From: Terriglobia bacterium
GTDB taxonomy: Bacteria; Acidobacteriota; Terriglobia; Bryobacterales; UBA6623
DNA: 33,580 nucleotides
Reading direction: 5' to 3'
NCBI GenBank assembly: GCA_009838515.1
Contig: VXRL01000089.1
Coordinates: 4,057 to 37,636, forward strand
Position numbers and translations under genes: made by a program. The notes beneath the pieces were generated by a model. The model was given only the letters and a program-made list of their open reading frames with translations, was not told where the DNA came from and did not search any database. Below, in pieces: positions 17,504 through 24,718 of this stretch (its first letter is position 1; every line of letters starts with the position of its first letter).

Positions 17504-18910
17504 TCAGTCCCCTGCTGCCGCGGCGGCCGGCCGCTCCGCTGTAGGCTGGATCTGCATCAAGACGTTCTGGGCGTCTTCTGCAGTGAATTCCGCCAGCCGC
17601 GAGGAGACGTTCATCGAGCAGAAACTCGGTCCGCACATCGAGCAGAAGCGGGCGGATTTGTAGCCTTCCTCCGGCAGGGTTTCGTCGTGCATGCTGCGCG
17701 CGGTTTCCGGATCTAGGGCCAGATCGAACTGGCGATTCCAGTCGAACTCGAAGCGCGCCTTCGACAGGGCGTCGTCCCAAGCGCGGGCGCCTGGCCTGTG
17801 GCGTGCGACATCTGCTGCGTGCGCCGCGATCTTGTAGGCGATCATCCCCTGCTTCACGTCGTCCTTGTTGGGCAGGCCGAGGTGTTCCTTGGGCGTGACG
17901 TAGCAGAGCATCGATGCGCCGTGCCAGCCGATCATCGCCGCGCCGATCGCCGAGGTGATGTGGTCGTAGCCCGGCGCGATATCCGTAACTAGCGGACCGA
18001 GCGTATAGAACGGCGCGTCGTGGCAGATTTCGCGCTCTTTGTCGACCTGCAGCTTGATCTCGTCCATCGGGATATGGCCGGGCCCTTCGATCATTACCTG
18101 CACGTCGTAGTCCCAAGCCTTCCTAGTGAGTTCGCCTAGTGTCTCGAGCTCGGCGAACTGGGCTTCGTCGGAAGCATCGGCGATGGAACCCGGCCGCAGG
18201 CCGTCGCCGAGCGAGAAGCTCACGTCATACTTCTGGAAAATCTTGCAGATCTCCTCGAAGTTCTCGTAGAGCATGTTCTGCCGGTGATGACCGACCATCC
18301 ACTCGGCGAGCAGCGAGCCGCCGCGGCTTACGATACCGGTCACGCGCTGTACCGCCATGGGAACGTGCTGAATGAGCACGCCGGCGTGAATCGTCATGTA
18401 GTCCACGCCCTGTTCTGCCTGCTCCTCGATCACGTCGCGCATGATCGGCCATGTGAGGTCTTCGATCCTGCCGTTGACGCGGGTGAGCGCCTCGTAGATC
18501 GGCACCGTGCCGATCGGAACGGGCGACTCGCGAATGATCGTCTTGCGGATTCGCGGAATATCGCCGCCGGTGGAGAGGTCCATCACCGTGTCGGCGCCGT
18601 AGTTGATCGAGTAGCGCAGCTTCTCGACTTCCGCATCGATCTCGGAGGTGGTGGCCGAATTGCCGATGTTGGAGTTGACCTTGCAGCGCGATGCGACTCC
18701 GATGCACATCGGCTCGAGGTTCTCGTGGCGTATGTTGGCCGGAATGATCATCCGGCCTCGAGCCACTTCTTCCCTGACGGTCTCTGCCGGGAGCTGCTCG
18801 CGCTTGGCTACGTATTCCATCTCCTCGGTGACGAGCCCCCGGCGAGCGTAGTGCATCTGCGTCCGCACGGGGTCTCCGAGGCGCTTGGCTGTCCATTCTG
18901 ATCTCATCAT
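17504..18910 (-). CDS. thiC: phosphomethylpyrimidine synthase ThiC
   Basis: A 468-residue cytoplasmic enzyme that converts aminoimidazole ribotide to hydroxymethylpyrimidine phosphate in thiamine synthesis, using S-adenosylmethionine and a 4Fe-4S cluster. Conserved blocks are seen in order: NIRHENLEPMCIG, KVNSNIGNSA, GADTVMDLSTGGDI, TVPIYEAL, DYMTIHAGV, SRGGSLLAEWM, SFSLGDGLRPG, MIEGPGHIPM and ITSAIGAAMIGWHGA. The cluster motif CSMCGPSFC (Cys423, Cys426, Cys431) is near the C-terminus. It lacks the long N-terminal domain of the E. coli enzyme and belongs to the short form. The ATG at 18910 (rather than the ATG right after it) is chosen since GAGGG lies about seven bases upstream. Other thiamine genes are absent here. 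Its leader may fold into alternative hairpins. Confidence 0.97.
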   Translation of the reverse strand: MMRSEWTAKRLGDPVRTQMHYARRGLVTEEMEYVAKREQLPAETVREEVARGRMIIPANIRHENLEPMCIGVASRCKVNSNIGNSATTSEIDAEVEKLRYSINYGADTVMDLSTGGDIPRIRKTIIRESPVPIGTVPIYEALTRVNGRIEDLTWPIMRDVIEEQAEQGVDYMTIHAGVLIQHVPMAVQRVTGIVSRGGSLLAEWMVGHHRQNMLYENFEEICKIFQKYDVSFSLGDGLRPGSIADASDEAQFAELETLGELTRKAWDYDVQVMIEGPGHIPMDEIKLQVDKEREICHDAPFYTLGPLVTDIAPGYDHITSAIGAAMIGWHGASMLCYVTPKEHLGLPNKDDVKQGMIAYKIAAHAADVARHRPGARAWDDALSKARFEFDWNRQFDLALDPETARSMHDETLPEEGYKSARFCSMCGPSFCSMNVSSRLAEFTAEDAQNVLMQIQPTAERPAAAAAGD

Positions 18911-19203
18911 GTTGTTGCCCTCGATTGTTGTCCGGCTACTCGCCGCACCCATTATCTTACTGCCACCGAATCGCGCGGTGACCGAAGCCCTTCGGTGGCT
19001 TCTCAGTCTAAGCGTGTCCAGCCCAGAGCCACGGCGTAGAGGCGCTGCGTTAAGCCCATGTTCCCAGTACCACATCGGCGGCGATGCCGGCTTGTTCGGC
19101 TTGCTTGCCAAGGAAGCGGCACGAGCGTGCTATGCCGGGCGCGACATCCCCGACTCCGCTTCCAGTCGGTTGGCGCGATATGATTGGGGACTTCAGCCGC
19201 GCC
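18911..19203. promoter_or_regulatory. divergent leader region of thiC and the DHH gene
   Basis: This 293-base gap should hold both promoters. On the thiC strand it has a CTGAGA box (complement of 19001-19006) followed by competing hairpins. The CCTGATCTGG and AGGGA boxes of the canonical TPP riboswitch are not found. No strong -35/-10 pair was recognised on either strand. Confidence 0.45.
18962..18999 (-). repeat. competing hairpins in the thiC leader
   Basis: Nine-base arms GCCACCGAA and TTCGGTGGC (18962-18970 and 18991-18999) are perfect inverted repeats around a 20-base loop. The distal arm also overlaps a tight hairpin, CCGAA/TTCGG at 18982-18995. In the thiC transcript the first arm can therefore pair with either of two downstream partners, a geometry seen in attenuators. 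No T-run follows, so Rho-independent termination is not supported. Confidence 0.45.
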
Positions 19204-20157
19204 ATGCGCGTCAAGATACTTCACCATGACCGCTGCTTCGACGGAGCCTGCTCCGCGGCATTGTTCTCGAGTTTTGTCAGGCGCTCGCTCGCCCCGGGCG
19301 CCGAACTGTCGTACGCCGGGCTCTACCACCGCGCCGACAAGCTATTTGACGAGAGCGACTTCGATGGCGACATCAACGTCATCGTCGACTTCAAGTACTG
19401 CCCCTCCGAGAGGGTGACTTGGTGGTTCGATCACCACCAGAGCGCGTTCTTGTCCGAGGAAGATGCCGAGCACTTCCGCCGCGACCACTCGGGCACGAAG
19501 TTCTTCGATCCGGGCTACAAGTCCTGCACGAAGTTCATCGCTAACACGCTGTCCGCAAAGTTCGGCTTTGACTGCGGGCATCTGGTAGATCTGATTCATT
19601 GGGCAGATATTCTGGACGGGGCCCAGCATCCCAGCGCCAGGGTTGCGGTGGAGATGAAGGAGCCCGCGCTGAAGCTAAACCTCATCATCGAGTCCGCCGA
19701 GACCAACATGACGGCCGGCGTCATACCGTTGCTTGAGACGGAATCGTTGGAGTCCATTGTCGAAAGGCCCGAGTACCAGCGAGAGTTCCGCAAGCTCTAC
19801 GAGGGGCACATGCAGACGATGGAGACGATCAGCGAGAGAGCGGTCTATCGCGACGGAGTGGTCTTCTTCGATCTAGTAGGTACCGGCCTCAAGGGCTACA
19901 ACAAGTTCATCCCCTATTACCTCTATCCGCAGAGCGCATACACGGTCTCGCTGCTTGACGGGGGATTTCGGGCCAAGGTCTCGGTCGGTTCCAACCCGTG
20001 GGCAACGGTCGAGCCGTCGCACAACCTGGCAGAGCTGTGCGAGCGCTACGGTGGTGGCGGACATCCTCGCGTGGGTGCAATCAGTTTCAAACCGGAGCAG
20101 TTCAGCGAGGCGCGCTCTGCTGCCCTAGAGATCGCCGAGATCCTCTATTCCAACTGA
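19204..20157 (+). CDS. DHH-family phosphoesterase
   Basis: A 317-residue cytoplasmic protein with the DHH/DHHA1 architecture. The N-terminal metal site is seen as KILHHDRCFDGACSA (His7, His8, Asp9, Asp13), then VIVDFKYCP (Asp62) and WWFDHHQ (Asp76-His77-His78), the name-giving motif. Near the C-terminus RYGGGGHPRVGAISF is the DHHA1 glycine-rich substrate-binding loop. Relatives include RecJ, NrnA (nanoRNase/pAp phosphatase) and cyclic-dinucleotide phosphodiesterases; this short soluble form with no extra domain is closest in plan to NrnA-like proteins, but the exact substrate is not readable. The start at 19204 is picked because the domain begins there; an ATG at 19180 is possible. It diverges from thiC and converges on the PIN toxin gene. 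Confidence 0.83.
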   Translation: MRVKILHHDRCFDGACSAALFSSFVRRSLAPGAELSYAGLYHRADKLFDESDFDGDINVIVDFKYCPSERVTWWFDHHQSAFLSEEDAEHFRRDHSGTKFFDPGYKSCTKFIANTLSAKFGFDCGHLVDLIHWADILDGAQHPSARVAVEMKEPALKLNLIIESAETNMTAGVIPLLETESLESIVERPEYQREFRKLYEGHMQTMETISERAVYRDGVVFFDLVGTGLKGYNKFIPYYLYPQSAYTVSLLDGGFRAKVSVGSNPWATVEPSHNLAELCERYGGGGHPRVGAISFKPEQFSEARSAALEIAEILYSN

Positions 20158-20204
20158 CTCGGACGCCCAGCTCATCTAGCGGCCAGACACACTTGAGGCG
20201 GTTG

Positions 20205-20255
20205 CTGACCCTCGTCAGACAAACTGCCGCACCCACGCCGGCCCAAGCGCTTGGG
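20205..20255. terminator. two inverted repeats between convergent genes
   Basis: In the 125-base interval between the DHH gene (+) and the PIN gene (-) are a small hairpin CTGAC-CCTC-GTCAG (20205-20218) and a 14-base perfect palindrome CCCAAGCGCTTGGG (20242-20255). Their place between two stop codons suits bidirectional transcription termination, but no T-runs follow, so they are not standard intrinsic terminators. Confidence 0.35.
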
Positions 20256-20282
20256 TGGGCCCGCCTTCGGAATGAGGTGGAG

Positions 20283-20669
20283 CTACCAGAGACGGGTTAC
20301 ACCGTAGGAATCGAAACAGTCCTCGATCGAAATGAGCACAAGGCCGTGCGCCAGAGCCTGTGCGATCAACATCCGGTCAAACGGGTCACGATGCGGGCCG
20401 GGCAGCAACCCCGCCCGCGTGGCGTCCTCAACAGTGATCGGCAGCTCGCCAAAGCCCTGATCAGCGATTGTCTCGGGGATAATTCGTGCTACAGCCTCCG
20501 CGGCCGAAAGTCTGCCGAGACGCCACTTGGTGGCGACCTCCCAAGCGGACGCGGCGCTGATAAGGATCTCGTTTGCTTCGTCTGAAATCGTTTGTTTGGC
20601 AGCTTGAGACAGTCTCTCGCTTCCGTCCAGCCACCACAAGAACGCATGCGTGTCAAGCAGCGTCCGCAC
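20283..20669 (-). CDS. vapC: VapC-like PIN-domain toxin
   Basis: A 128-residue protein that is a complete PIN domain. The acidic active-site residues are seen: Asp6 in TLLDTHAFLWWL, Glu44 in SAWEVATK, and Asp95/Asp98 in HRDPFDRMLIAQA, with a further Asp117 near LISIEDCFDSYG. PIN toxins of type II toxin-antitoxin modules are Mg2+-dependent RNases that cut tRNA or rRNA. It is read from the same strand as the antitoxin gene just upstream (three bases between stop and start), the usual order for this kind of operon. The pair lies between the DHH gene and the end of the lpx operon. The target RNA is unknown. Confidence 0.92.
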   Translation of the reverse strand: MRTLLDTHAFLWWLDGSERLSQAAKQTISDEANEILISAASAWEVATKWRLGRLSAAEAVARIIPETIADQGFGELPITVEDATRAGLLPGPHRDPFDRMLIAQALAHGLVLISIEDCFDSYGVTRLW

Positions 20670-20672
20670 GAT

Positions 20673-20903
20673 TCATCGCTCCCAAGCGGCTAACTCGGAT
20701 TCTGGGAGCGGATCGAAGAAACTCTCGTCGATGCTGATTCTTCCCCGCAGTGCTCCAAATCGCCGTTTGCCACGGCCGCGAAAGCGCACGAGTCGCGCTA
20801 CCGGCTTTCCGTTACGGGCAATAACGACCTCTTCGCCAGCCTCAACCTGTACCAACAGCCGTGACAGCTGAGTCTTTGCCTGATGGATGTTCACCATGGA
20901 CAT
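20673..20903 (-). CDS. Phd/YefM-family antitoxin
   Basis: A 76-residue protein. Its N-terminal half is the Phd/YefM DNA-binding fold: VNIHQAKTQLSRLLVQVEAGEEVVIARNGKPVARLVR. Its C-terminal half is Arg-rich and then acidic, with an IDESFFDPLPESELAAW tail of the sort that wraps around and blocks a PIN toxin. The ATG at 20903 has a GAGGAA ribosome site about seven bases upstream. It is the first gene of the toxin-antitoxin operon and very likely represses it together with the toxin. A near-consensus promoter lies 31-60 bases upstream. Confidence 0.92.
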   Translation of the reverse strand: MSMVNIHQAKTQLSRLLVQVEAGEEVVIARNGKPVARLVRFRGRGKRRFGALRGRISIDESFFDPLPESELAAWER

Positions 20904-20933
20904 TGGCGGTTCCTCGCCTGACAGTGCTAGCTA

Positions 20934-20963
20934 ACTATATGACTAATGCCGACGCCCTGTCAA
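20934..20963 (-). promoter_or_regulatory. promoter of the toxin-antitoxin operon
   Basis: On the minus strand TTGACA (20963-20958) and TATAGT (20939-20934) are separated by 18 bases, a near-consensus sigma-70 promoter. Predicted transcription starts about 20-25 bases before the antitoxin ATG. It is separated from the upstream lpx gene cluster, so the pair can be transcribed on its own. The short palindrome GCTAGC lies just downstream and might be part of an operator. Confidence 0.7.
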
Positions 20964-20985
20964 GAGGGTCCCGGTGATCGAGAAG

Positions 20986-21516
20986 CTAGACCTCAGGCCA
21001 GCGGCCACTATAGAGCCGACGCTCCTTCAGGCCAGGCGTTTCCACGACGTAGACCCAAGTCACCTCGCAAGCATCGCTGGTCGCGGCTGATACCAGCACC
21101 CGCCGATAGAGGCTCGCGTGGCCGGGGTTGAAGTCCTCCAGCCTGTCGATGGCGGGCAGGCTCTCCTCGGGATCGGAGAAGGAAAACAACTCGCCGTACA
21201 CGGTGTCCCACGAACCGGTAACGGTGGATGTGCCGACCGAGCGCGAGGACGACTGAAGCTGGTCCGCAGTACGCAACTGCACAGCCAGGTCGTGCATGGC
21301 CCGTCCCGTCCCTTCTGCGAGGATGTCCTCGTCCGGGACTTGGAGGAGCGGGAATCCGGGCCCATCGTAAAGGCGGCCGCGGATCTCGGCCTCTTGGACG
21401 TCCAAGAGGCCCTGGCAGAAATACCCGTGATTCGCAAACCCGCGCTTGAGCGTGCCGTACACGAAGAGCCTCAGCGGCCCGGGCGCCTGTGTCGCGAAGG
21501 GGTCAATCGACTTCAT
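20986..21516 (-). CDS. gamma-glutamylcyclotransferase (AIG2-like) family protein
   Basis: A 176-residue protein with the small GGCT/AIG2 barrel. The substrate-binding loop is LFVYGTLKRG (about residues 17-26), a later GRLYDGPGFPLL matches the second conserved strand, and ESLPAIDRLEDFNPG contains the acidic position used in catalysis by characterised members, followed by YRRVLV and AWVYV-like WVYVVE strands. Known relatives make 5-oxoproline from gamma-glutamyl compounds or act on gamma-glutamylamines; many bacterial members are unassigned. It starts six bases after the lpxI stop and is probably cotranscribed, but a link with lipid A is not evident. No ribosome site is seen. Confidence 0.85.
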   Translation of the reverse strand: MKSIDPFATQAPGPLRLFVYGTLKRGFANHGYFCQGLLDVQEAEIRGRLYDGPGFPLLQVPDEDILAEGTGRAMHDLAVQLRTADQLQSSSRSVGTSTVTGSWDTVYGELFSFSDPEESLPAIDRLEDFNPGHASLYRRVLVSAATSDACEVTWVYVVETPGLKERRLYSGRWPEV

Positions 21517-21522
21517 GGTTTG

Positions 21523-22335
21523 TCAGGCGACTGCGGTAAGCCCGTACACCGCGATGCCCGCCTGATCCGCGTCCGCTAACAGCTGTTCCTTCTCCAGCAG
21601 CAGTGTCTTGGCTGCGTCCACCGCGACGGCCGTCGCGTTCGCAGCGCGCATCTTCCGAATCGTCCGCGGGCCAATCACCGGCACGTCGAAGCGCATGTCT
21701 TGGTTGGGCTTGGCCACCTTAACCAGCGTCAGCCGCCGCGCGTTGGACAGGGCCTTCGCGCGCTCGAGCAACAAGTCGGTGCCCTCCATGGCTTCGACCG
21801 CCACGCACGCCTGCTCGCAGATGACCACGCTCTGACCAATGTCGAATCCCGCCAGCGCCTGAGCGATTTCCCGGCCATACGCGATATCGCTCAATTCGCC
21901 CTTCGAGGGCTTTCGCCTCCCATTGGGCCCCGCTCCCGCAAGGCTCGAGGAAAGGAAGTGTGTCGAATCGAGCAGCGAGATCCCTTCGTCCTCCAAGACC
22001 TGCGCCAACGCGCCGAGCAGGGAATCGGTGTTCTTGCGGCGAAGGCTGTTGAGCAACTTGAGCAGGCGCAAGTCGGGGCGGATTGCCGAGAAGATCTGCT
22101 TGTGTTGAATGCGCCCGCTCATCACCGCTTGGCTGACTCCTTCGGCGCGGAACGTTTCGATGAGCTTGGACAGCTGGCCGAGCGACACCCACTGGCAGGA
22201 ATCGGCCAGTTCCTCCACTTCCGGCGCGGCCTCCTCCTTGACGGCAACCACCGCCATCTGGTGGCCCGCCGCTCGCGCGGCCTTCAACGAGAGGATGGGA
22301 AAGCTGCCGCCGCCGGCGATGAGCCCGTACTTCAC
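21523..22335 (-). CDS. lpxI: UDP-2,3-diacylglucosamine diphosphatase LpxI
   Basis: A 270-residue protein of the LpxI (DUF1009) family, full length. It hydrolyses UDP-2,3-diacylglucosamine to lipid X and UMP in lipid A synthesis and replaces LpxH in many bacteria. Visible blocks are YGLIAGGGSFP at the start, VSQAVMSGRIQHK, LLDSTHFLS, DIGQSVVICEQACVAVEAMEGTD and the C-terminal KPNQDMRFDVPVIGPRTI. The GTG at 22335 is chosen because the family begins with this motif and because GTGA forms a four-base overlap with the lpxA stop, a sign of translational coupling. It acts at the inner membrane surface. Confidence 0.93.
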   Translation of the reverse strand: MKYGLIAGGGSFPILSLKAARAAGHQMAVVAVKEEAAPEVEELADSCQWVSLGQLSKLIETFRAEGVSQAVMSGRIQHKQIFSAIRPDLRLLKLLNSLRRKNTDSLLGALAQVLEDEGISLLDSTHFLSSSLAGAGPNGRRKPSKGELSDIAYGREIAQALAGFDIGQSVVICEQACVAVEAMEGTDLLLERAKALSNARRLTLVKVAKPNQDMRFDVPVIGPRTIRKMRAANATAVAVDAAKTLLLEKEQLLADADQAGIAVYGLTAVA

Positions 22336-23108
22336 GGGACGAATCCCCGCTTGGAACTGCGGACGAAGTCGCGGAGCTGCTCGAGGTGCGGCGATGCAGG
22401 CAGTTCTGCGGCGATTTTGGCTAAGGCTTGGTCGTTGTTGAGCTCCGACTGGACCAAGATCTTGAACGCTCTCCTGAGAGATTGGATCTCCTTCGCCGAG
22501 AATCCCCGTCTCTTCAGCCCGGTGACGTTGATGTTGTGGGTCTTGGTTTCCCGCTCGCTCACGACCGTCGCGAACGGCAACACGTCTTGGGTGACGACGC
22601 TGAACCCGCCGACGAAGCTGTGGGCACCGATGCGGCAGTACTGATGGACGCCGCTGTGAGCGCCCACCCAGGCGTGGTCCTGGACCGAGACGTGCCCGCC
22701 CAGCGTCGCCGAGTGGCACAAGACGCAGTGCGAGCCGACGAAGCAGTCGTGCGCGACGTGCGCGTAGGCCTGCAGCAAGTTGTCGTCGGCGATCGCGGTC
22801 AAGCTCCCTCCGCCCGCAGTGCCGCGATGGAGGGTACAGAATTCGCGGATCTGGTTGCGATCGCCGACGGTTGTTCGAGAAGGTTCGCCCCGGTACTTCA
22901 GATCTTGGGGAGCCACGCCCACGGTCGAATACGGATAGAAGCAGTTGTCACGCCCGATCTCCGTGTCGCCGTCGACGTAGACATGGGCCATCAGGCGTGT
23001 GCCGGCCCCAATTCGAACGCCCGGCCCGACTATGCAGTACGGTCCGATCTCGGCGGTCGGATCGACGCTCGCACCGGGGTCTACGATCGCCGTGCGGTGG
23101 ATCGCCAT
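22332..23108 (-). CDS. lpxA: acyl-ACP--UDP-N-acetylglucosamine O-acyltransferase LpxA
   Basis: A 258-residue protein, close to the 262 of E. coli, catalysing the first step of lipid A synthesis: transfer of a 3-hydroxyacyl chain to UDP-GlcNAc. It is made of left-handed beta-helix hexapeptide repeats (IHRTAIVDPGASVDPTAEIG, GPGVRIGAGT and so on), with the conserved YPYSTVGVAPQDLKYRGEP and IREFCTLHRGT segments and the catalytic His region AYAHVAHDC. The C-terminal helices include NVTGLKRRGFS. The ATG at 23108 overlaps the fabZ stop by one base (TGATG), and the 3' end overlaps lpxI, so fabZ-lpxA-lpxI is a tightly coupled unit. Confidence 0.96.
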   Translation of the reverse strand: MAIHRTAIVDPGASVDPTAEIGPYCIVGPGVRIGAGTRLMAHVYVDGDTEIGRDNCFYPYSTVGVAPQDLKYRGEPSRTTVGDRNQIREFCTLHRGTAGGGSLTAIADDNLLQAYAHVAHDCFVGSHCVLCHSATLGGHVSVQDHAWVGAHSGVHQYCRIGAHSFVGGFSVVTQDVLPFATVVSERETKTHNINVTGLKRRGFSAKEIQSLRRAFKILVQSELNNDQALAKIAAELPASPHLEQLRDFVRSSKRGFVP

Positions 23109-23551
23109 CACGCGTATGCCGCGGGCCTGTCGGCGATGCTGCACATCAGCACTGCTTGCGCTACAAGCCGGTCGCCCACGTAGGCTTGGCCTTGCATCTT
23201 GATCACATTGCCGCGCTGCCGCAAGATGTCGAGCTCCAAGCGAAGTTGGTCGCCCGGCGTCACCTGGACGCGGAAGCGGCAATCGTCGATCGAGGTGAAC
23301 AGCACCACCTTGCGCTCACGGTCGGCGATCGCTCCCAGTGCCAGCACTCCGCCGCACTGGGCCATCGCTTCCACGATCAAGACGCCGGGCATGATCGGGT
23401 TGCCCGGAAAGTGGCCTTGGAAGAAGGGCTCGTTGAAGGTGACGTTCTTGATGCCGATGATCCGCTTGTCCGACATCTCGACGATCCTGTCCACCAGCAG
23501 CATCGGATAGCGGTGCGGCAGGATCTTCTGGATTTCGTCGATGTTCAACAT
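23108..23551 (-). CDS. fabZ: 3-hydroxyacyl-ACP dehydratase FabZ
   Basis: A 147-residue hot-dog-fold enzyme that dehydrates 3-hydroxyacyl-ACP in fatty acid synthesis. The active-site stretch FFQGHFPGNPIMPGVLIVEAMAQ carries His47 and Glu61, with the 14-residue spacing of E. coli FabZ, and the N-terminus has the usual ILPHRYPMLLVDRI. The ATG at 23551 is chosen since family members start at this point; the open frame continues upstream without similarity. It competes with LpxA for 3-hydroxyacyl-ACP, and the one-base overlap of their genes fits balanced expression. Confidence 0.97.
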   Translation of the reverse strand: MLNIDEIQKILPHRYPMLLVDRIVEMSDKRIIGIKNVTFNEPFFQGHFPGNPIMPGVLIVEAMAQCGGVLALGAIADRERKVVLFTSIDDCRFRVQVTPGDQLRLELDILRQRGNVIKMQGQAYVGDRLVAQAVLMCSIADRPAAYA

Positions 23552-23695
23552 CGCAGGAGCCCCGGAGCGCGGCGGGCCCGCCTCGCGCGAAACTGCGATT
23601 ATATCCCACGCCCCGCGCAGAATGCGTCCAGAGGCCGAGTAAAGCATTTGTTTTCAATGAGATGGATGCCATGTCCAGCACCCGCAGTGATCCGG

Positions 23696-24718
23696 CTAGT
23701 CGCCCGCACGGGAGGCCCCCACGGTCTCCGGCTCTCCCCGGTACTGCGGTTCGCGCGCCGGCTGTGACCGTTCCGGACGCGCCGTGCCGGCGGTCCGCTC
23801 GGGAAAGGATTCGATTGCTTGGCGGCGCTTCTCGAGCATGACGATCAGGATTCCGAAGGCCACGCACAGCACCCCGATGATCAGTTCCACGGGCAGCGCC
23901 TCGGAGTAGATCAATGCGCTGAACGCGACTCCGAATATCGGAGTGGGGAACACGAACACGGACAGCAGCGCGGGCGAGTTCTTCTCCAGGAGGCGGATCC
24001 ACAGCACGAATGCGATGCCCACCACGCCGAACGAGCAGTACATCCAAGACACGAACGGCCACAGCGTCAAAGGGCCGACCATCAGCGGTTCGAAGATGGC
24101 CGCGAAGAGCAGGAAGACCGGGAGGGAAAACCCGACCTGCCAGAAGATCACCCGCATGGAATCCATGCGCTGCACCAATCGTTGCGTGTAGACCATGCGC
24201 CCGCCGATGACCGCTGCGGTGACAAAGGCTAGGGCGTTGCCCAGGATCGGGCGCGGAGCCAGGGAGGGGTCCGGCTGCCCTAGGAACACTATGGCCACGC
24301 CTCCGAAGGCCATGGCCAGGCCCGCCAGCCGCTGGCCGGAAAGACGGTCTCCGGGCACGTAGAAGTGAGCGAAGGTATTGATGAAGACCGGCGCGGCGTT
24401 GAGCAGGACCGATGCGAACCCGGCTGTCGTCCAGTCGAGGCTCAGGTTCAGCATGATGATCTGGATCGCGAAGAACACTCCGAGCATGGCCAGCGGGCGG
24501 GTCTCGCCCGGCAGCGGCTTGAGGCGGACCCCGCCGTGGCGAGCCCAGGCCCATAGCACCGGCCAGCCGAGCAGCGCCCGCCAGAATGCGTTCCAGGCTG
24601 GCGGGAACGCACTGAGGGCAACCTTGATGCCCACGATGTTCAAGCCCCACATGGCCGACAGCAACAGCGCCGTGGCGATCGCGGCCGTGCCCGGCTTCTG
24701 AGGAGCCCTAGCGTGCAC
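23696..24718 (-). CDS. EamA/DMT-family transporter (second of a tandem pair)
   Basis: A 340-residue protein with ten expected membrane helices in two EamA repeats (about 12-150 and 165-300), then a charged cytoplasmic tail of about 40 residues. Signatures include ALLLSAMWGLNIVGIKVAL at the start, LNLSLDWTTAGFASVLLNAAPVF, and GVAIVFLGQPDPSLAPRPILGNALAFV linking the repeats. The superfamily exports or imports amino acids, nucleosides and other metabolites; the substrate is unknown. The GTG start at 24718 overlaps the preceding paralogous gene by 11 bases. The final Glu/Arg/Pro-rich tail is not shared with that neighbour. Confidence 0.88.
   Translation of the reverse strand: MHARAPQKPGTAAIATALLLSAMWGLNIVGIKVALSAFPPAWNAFWRALLGWPVLWAWARHGGVRLKPLPGETRPLAMLGVFFAIQIIMLNLSLDWTTAGFASVLLNAAPVFINTFAHFYVPGDRLSGQRLAGLAMAFGGVAIVFLGQPDPSLAPRPILGNALAFVTAAVIGGRMVYTQRLVQRMDSMRVIFWQVGFSLPVFLLFAAIFEPLMVGPLTLWPFVSWMYCSFGVVGIAFVLWIRLLEKNSPALLSVFVFPTPIFGVAFSALIYSEALPVELIIGVLCVAFGILIVMLEKRRQAIESFPERTAGTARPERSQPAREPQYRGEPETVGASRAGD

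Noticed and set aside
18911..19203. Canonical TPP riboswitch upstream of thiC
   Set aside because: Only CTGAGA was found; the other conserved boxes are absent by eye. A covariance-model search could overturn this.
23316..24650. 444-codon minus-strand frame in another register across the transporter and fabZ genes
   Set aside because: It overlaps well-supported genes on the same strand and has a random, Arg/Gly-rich composition.
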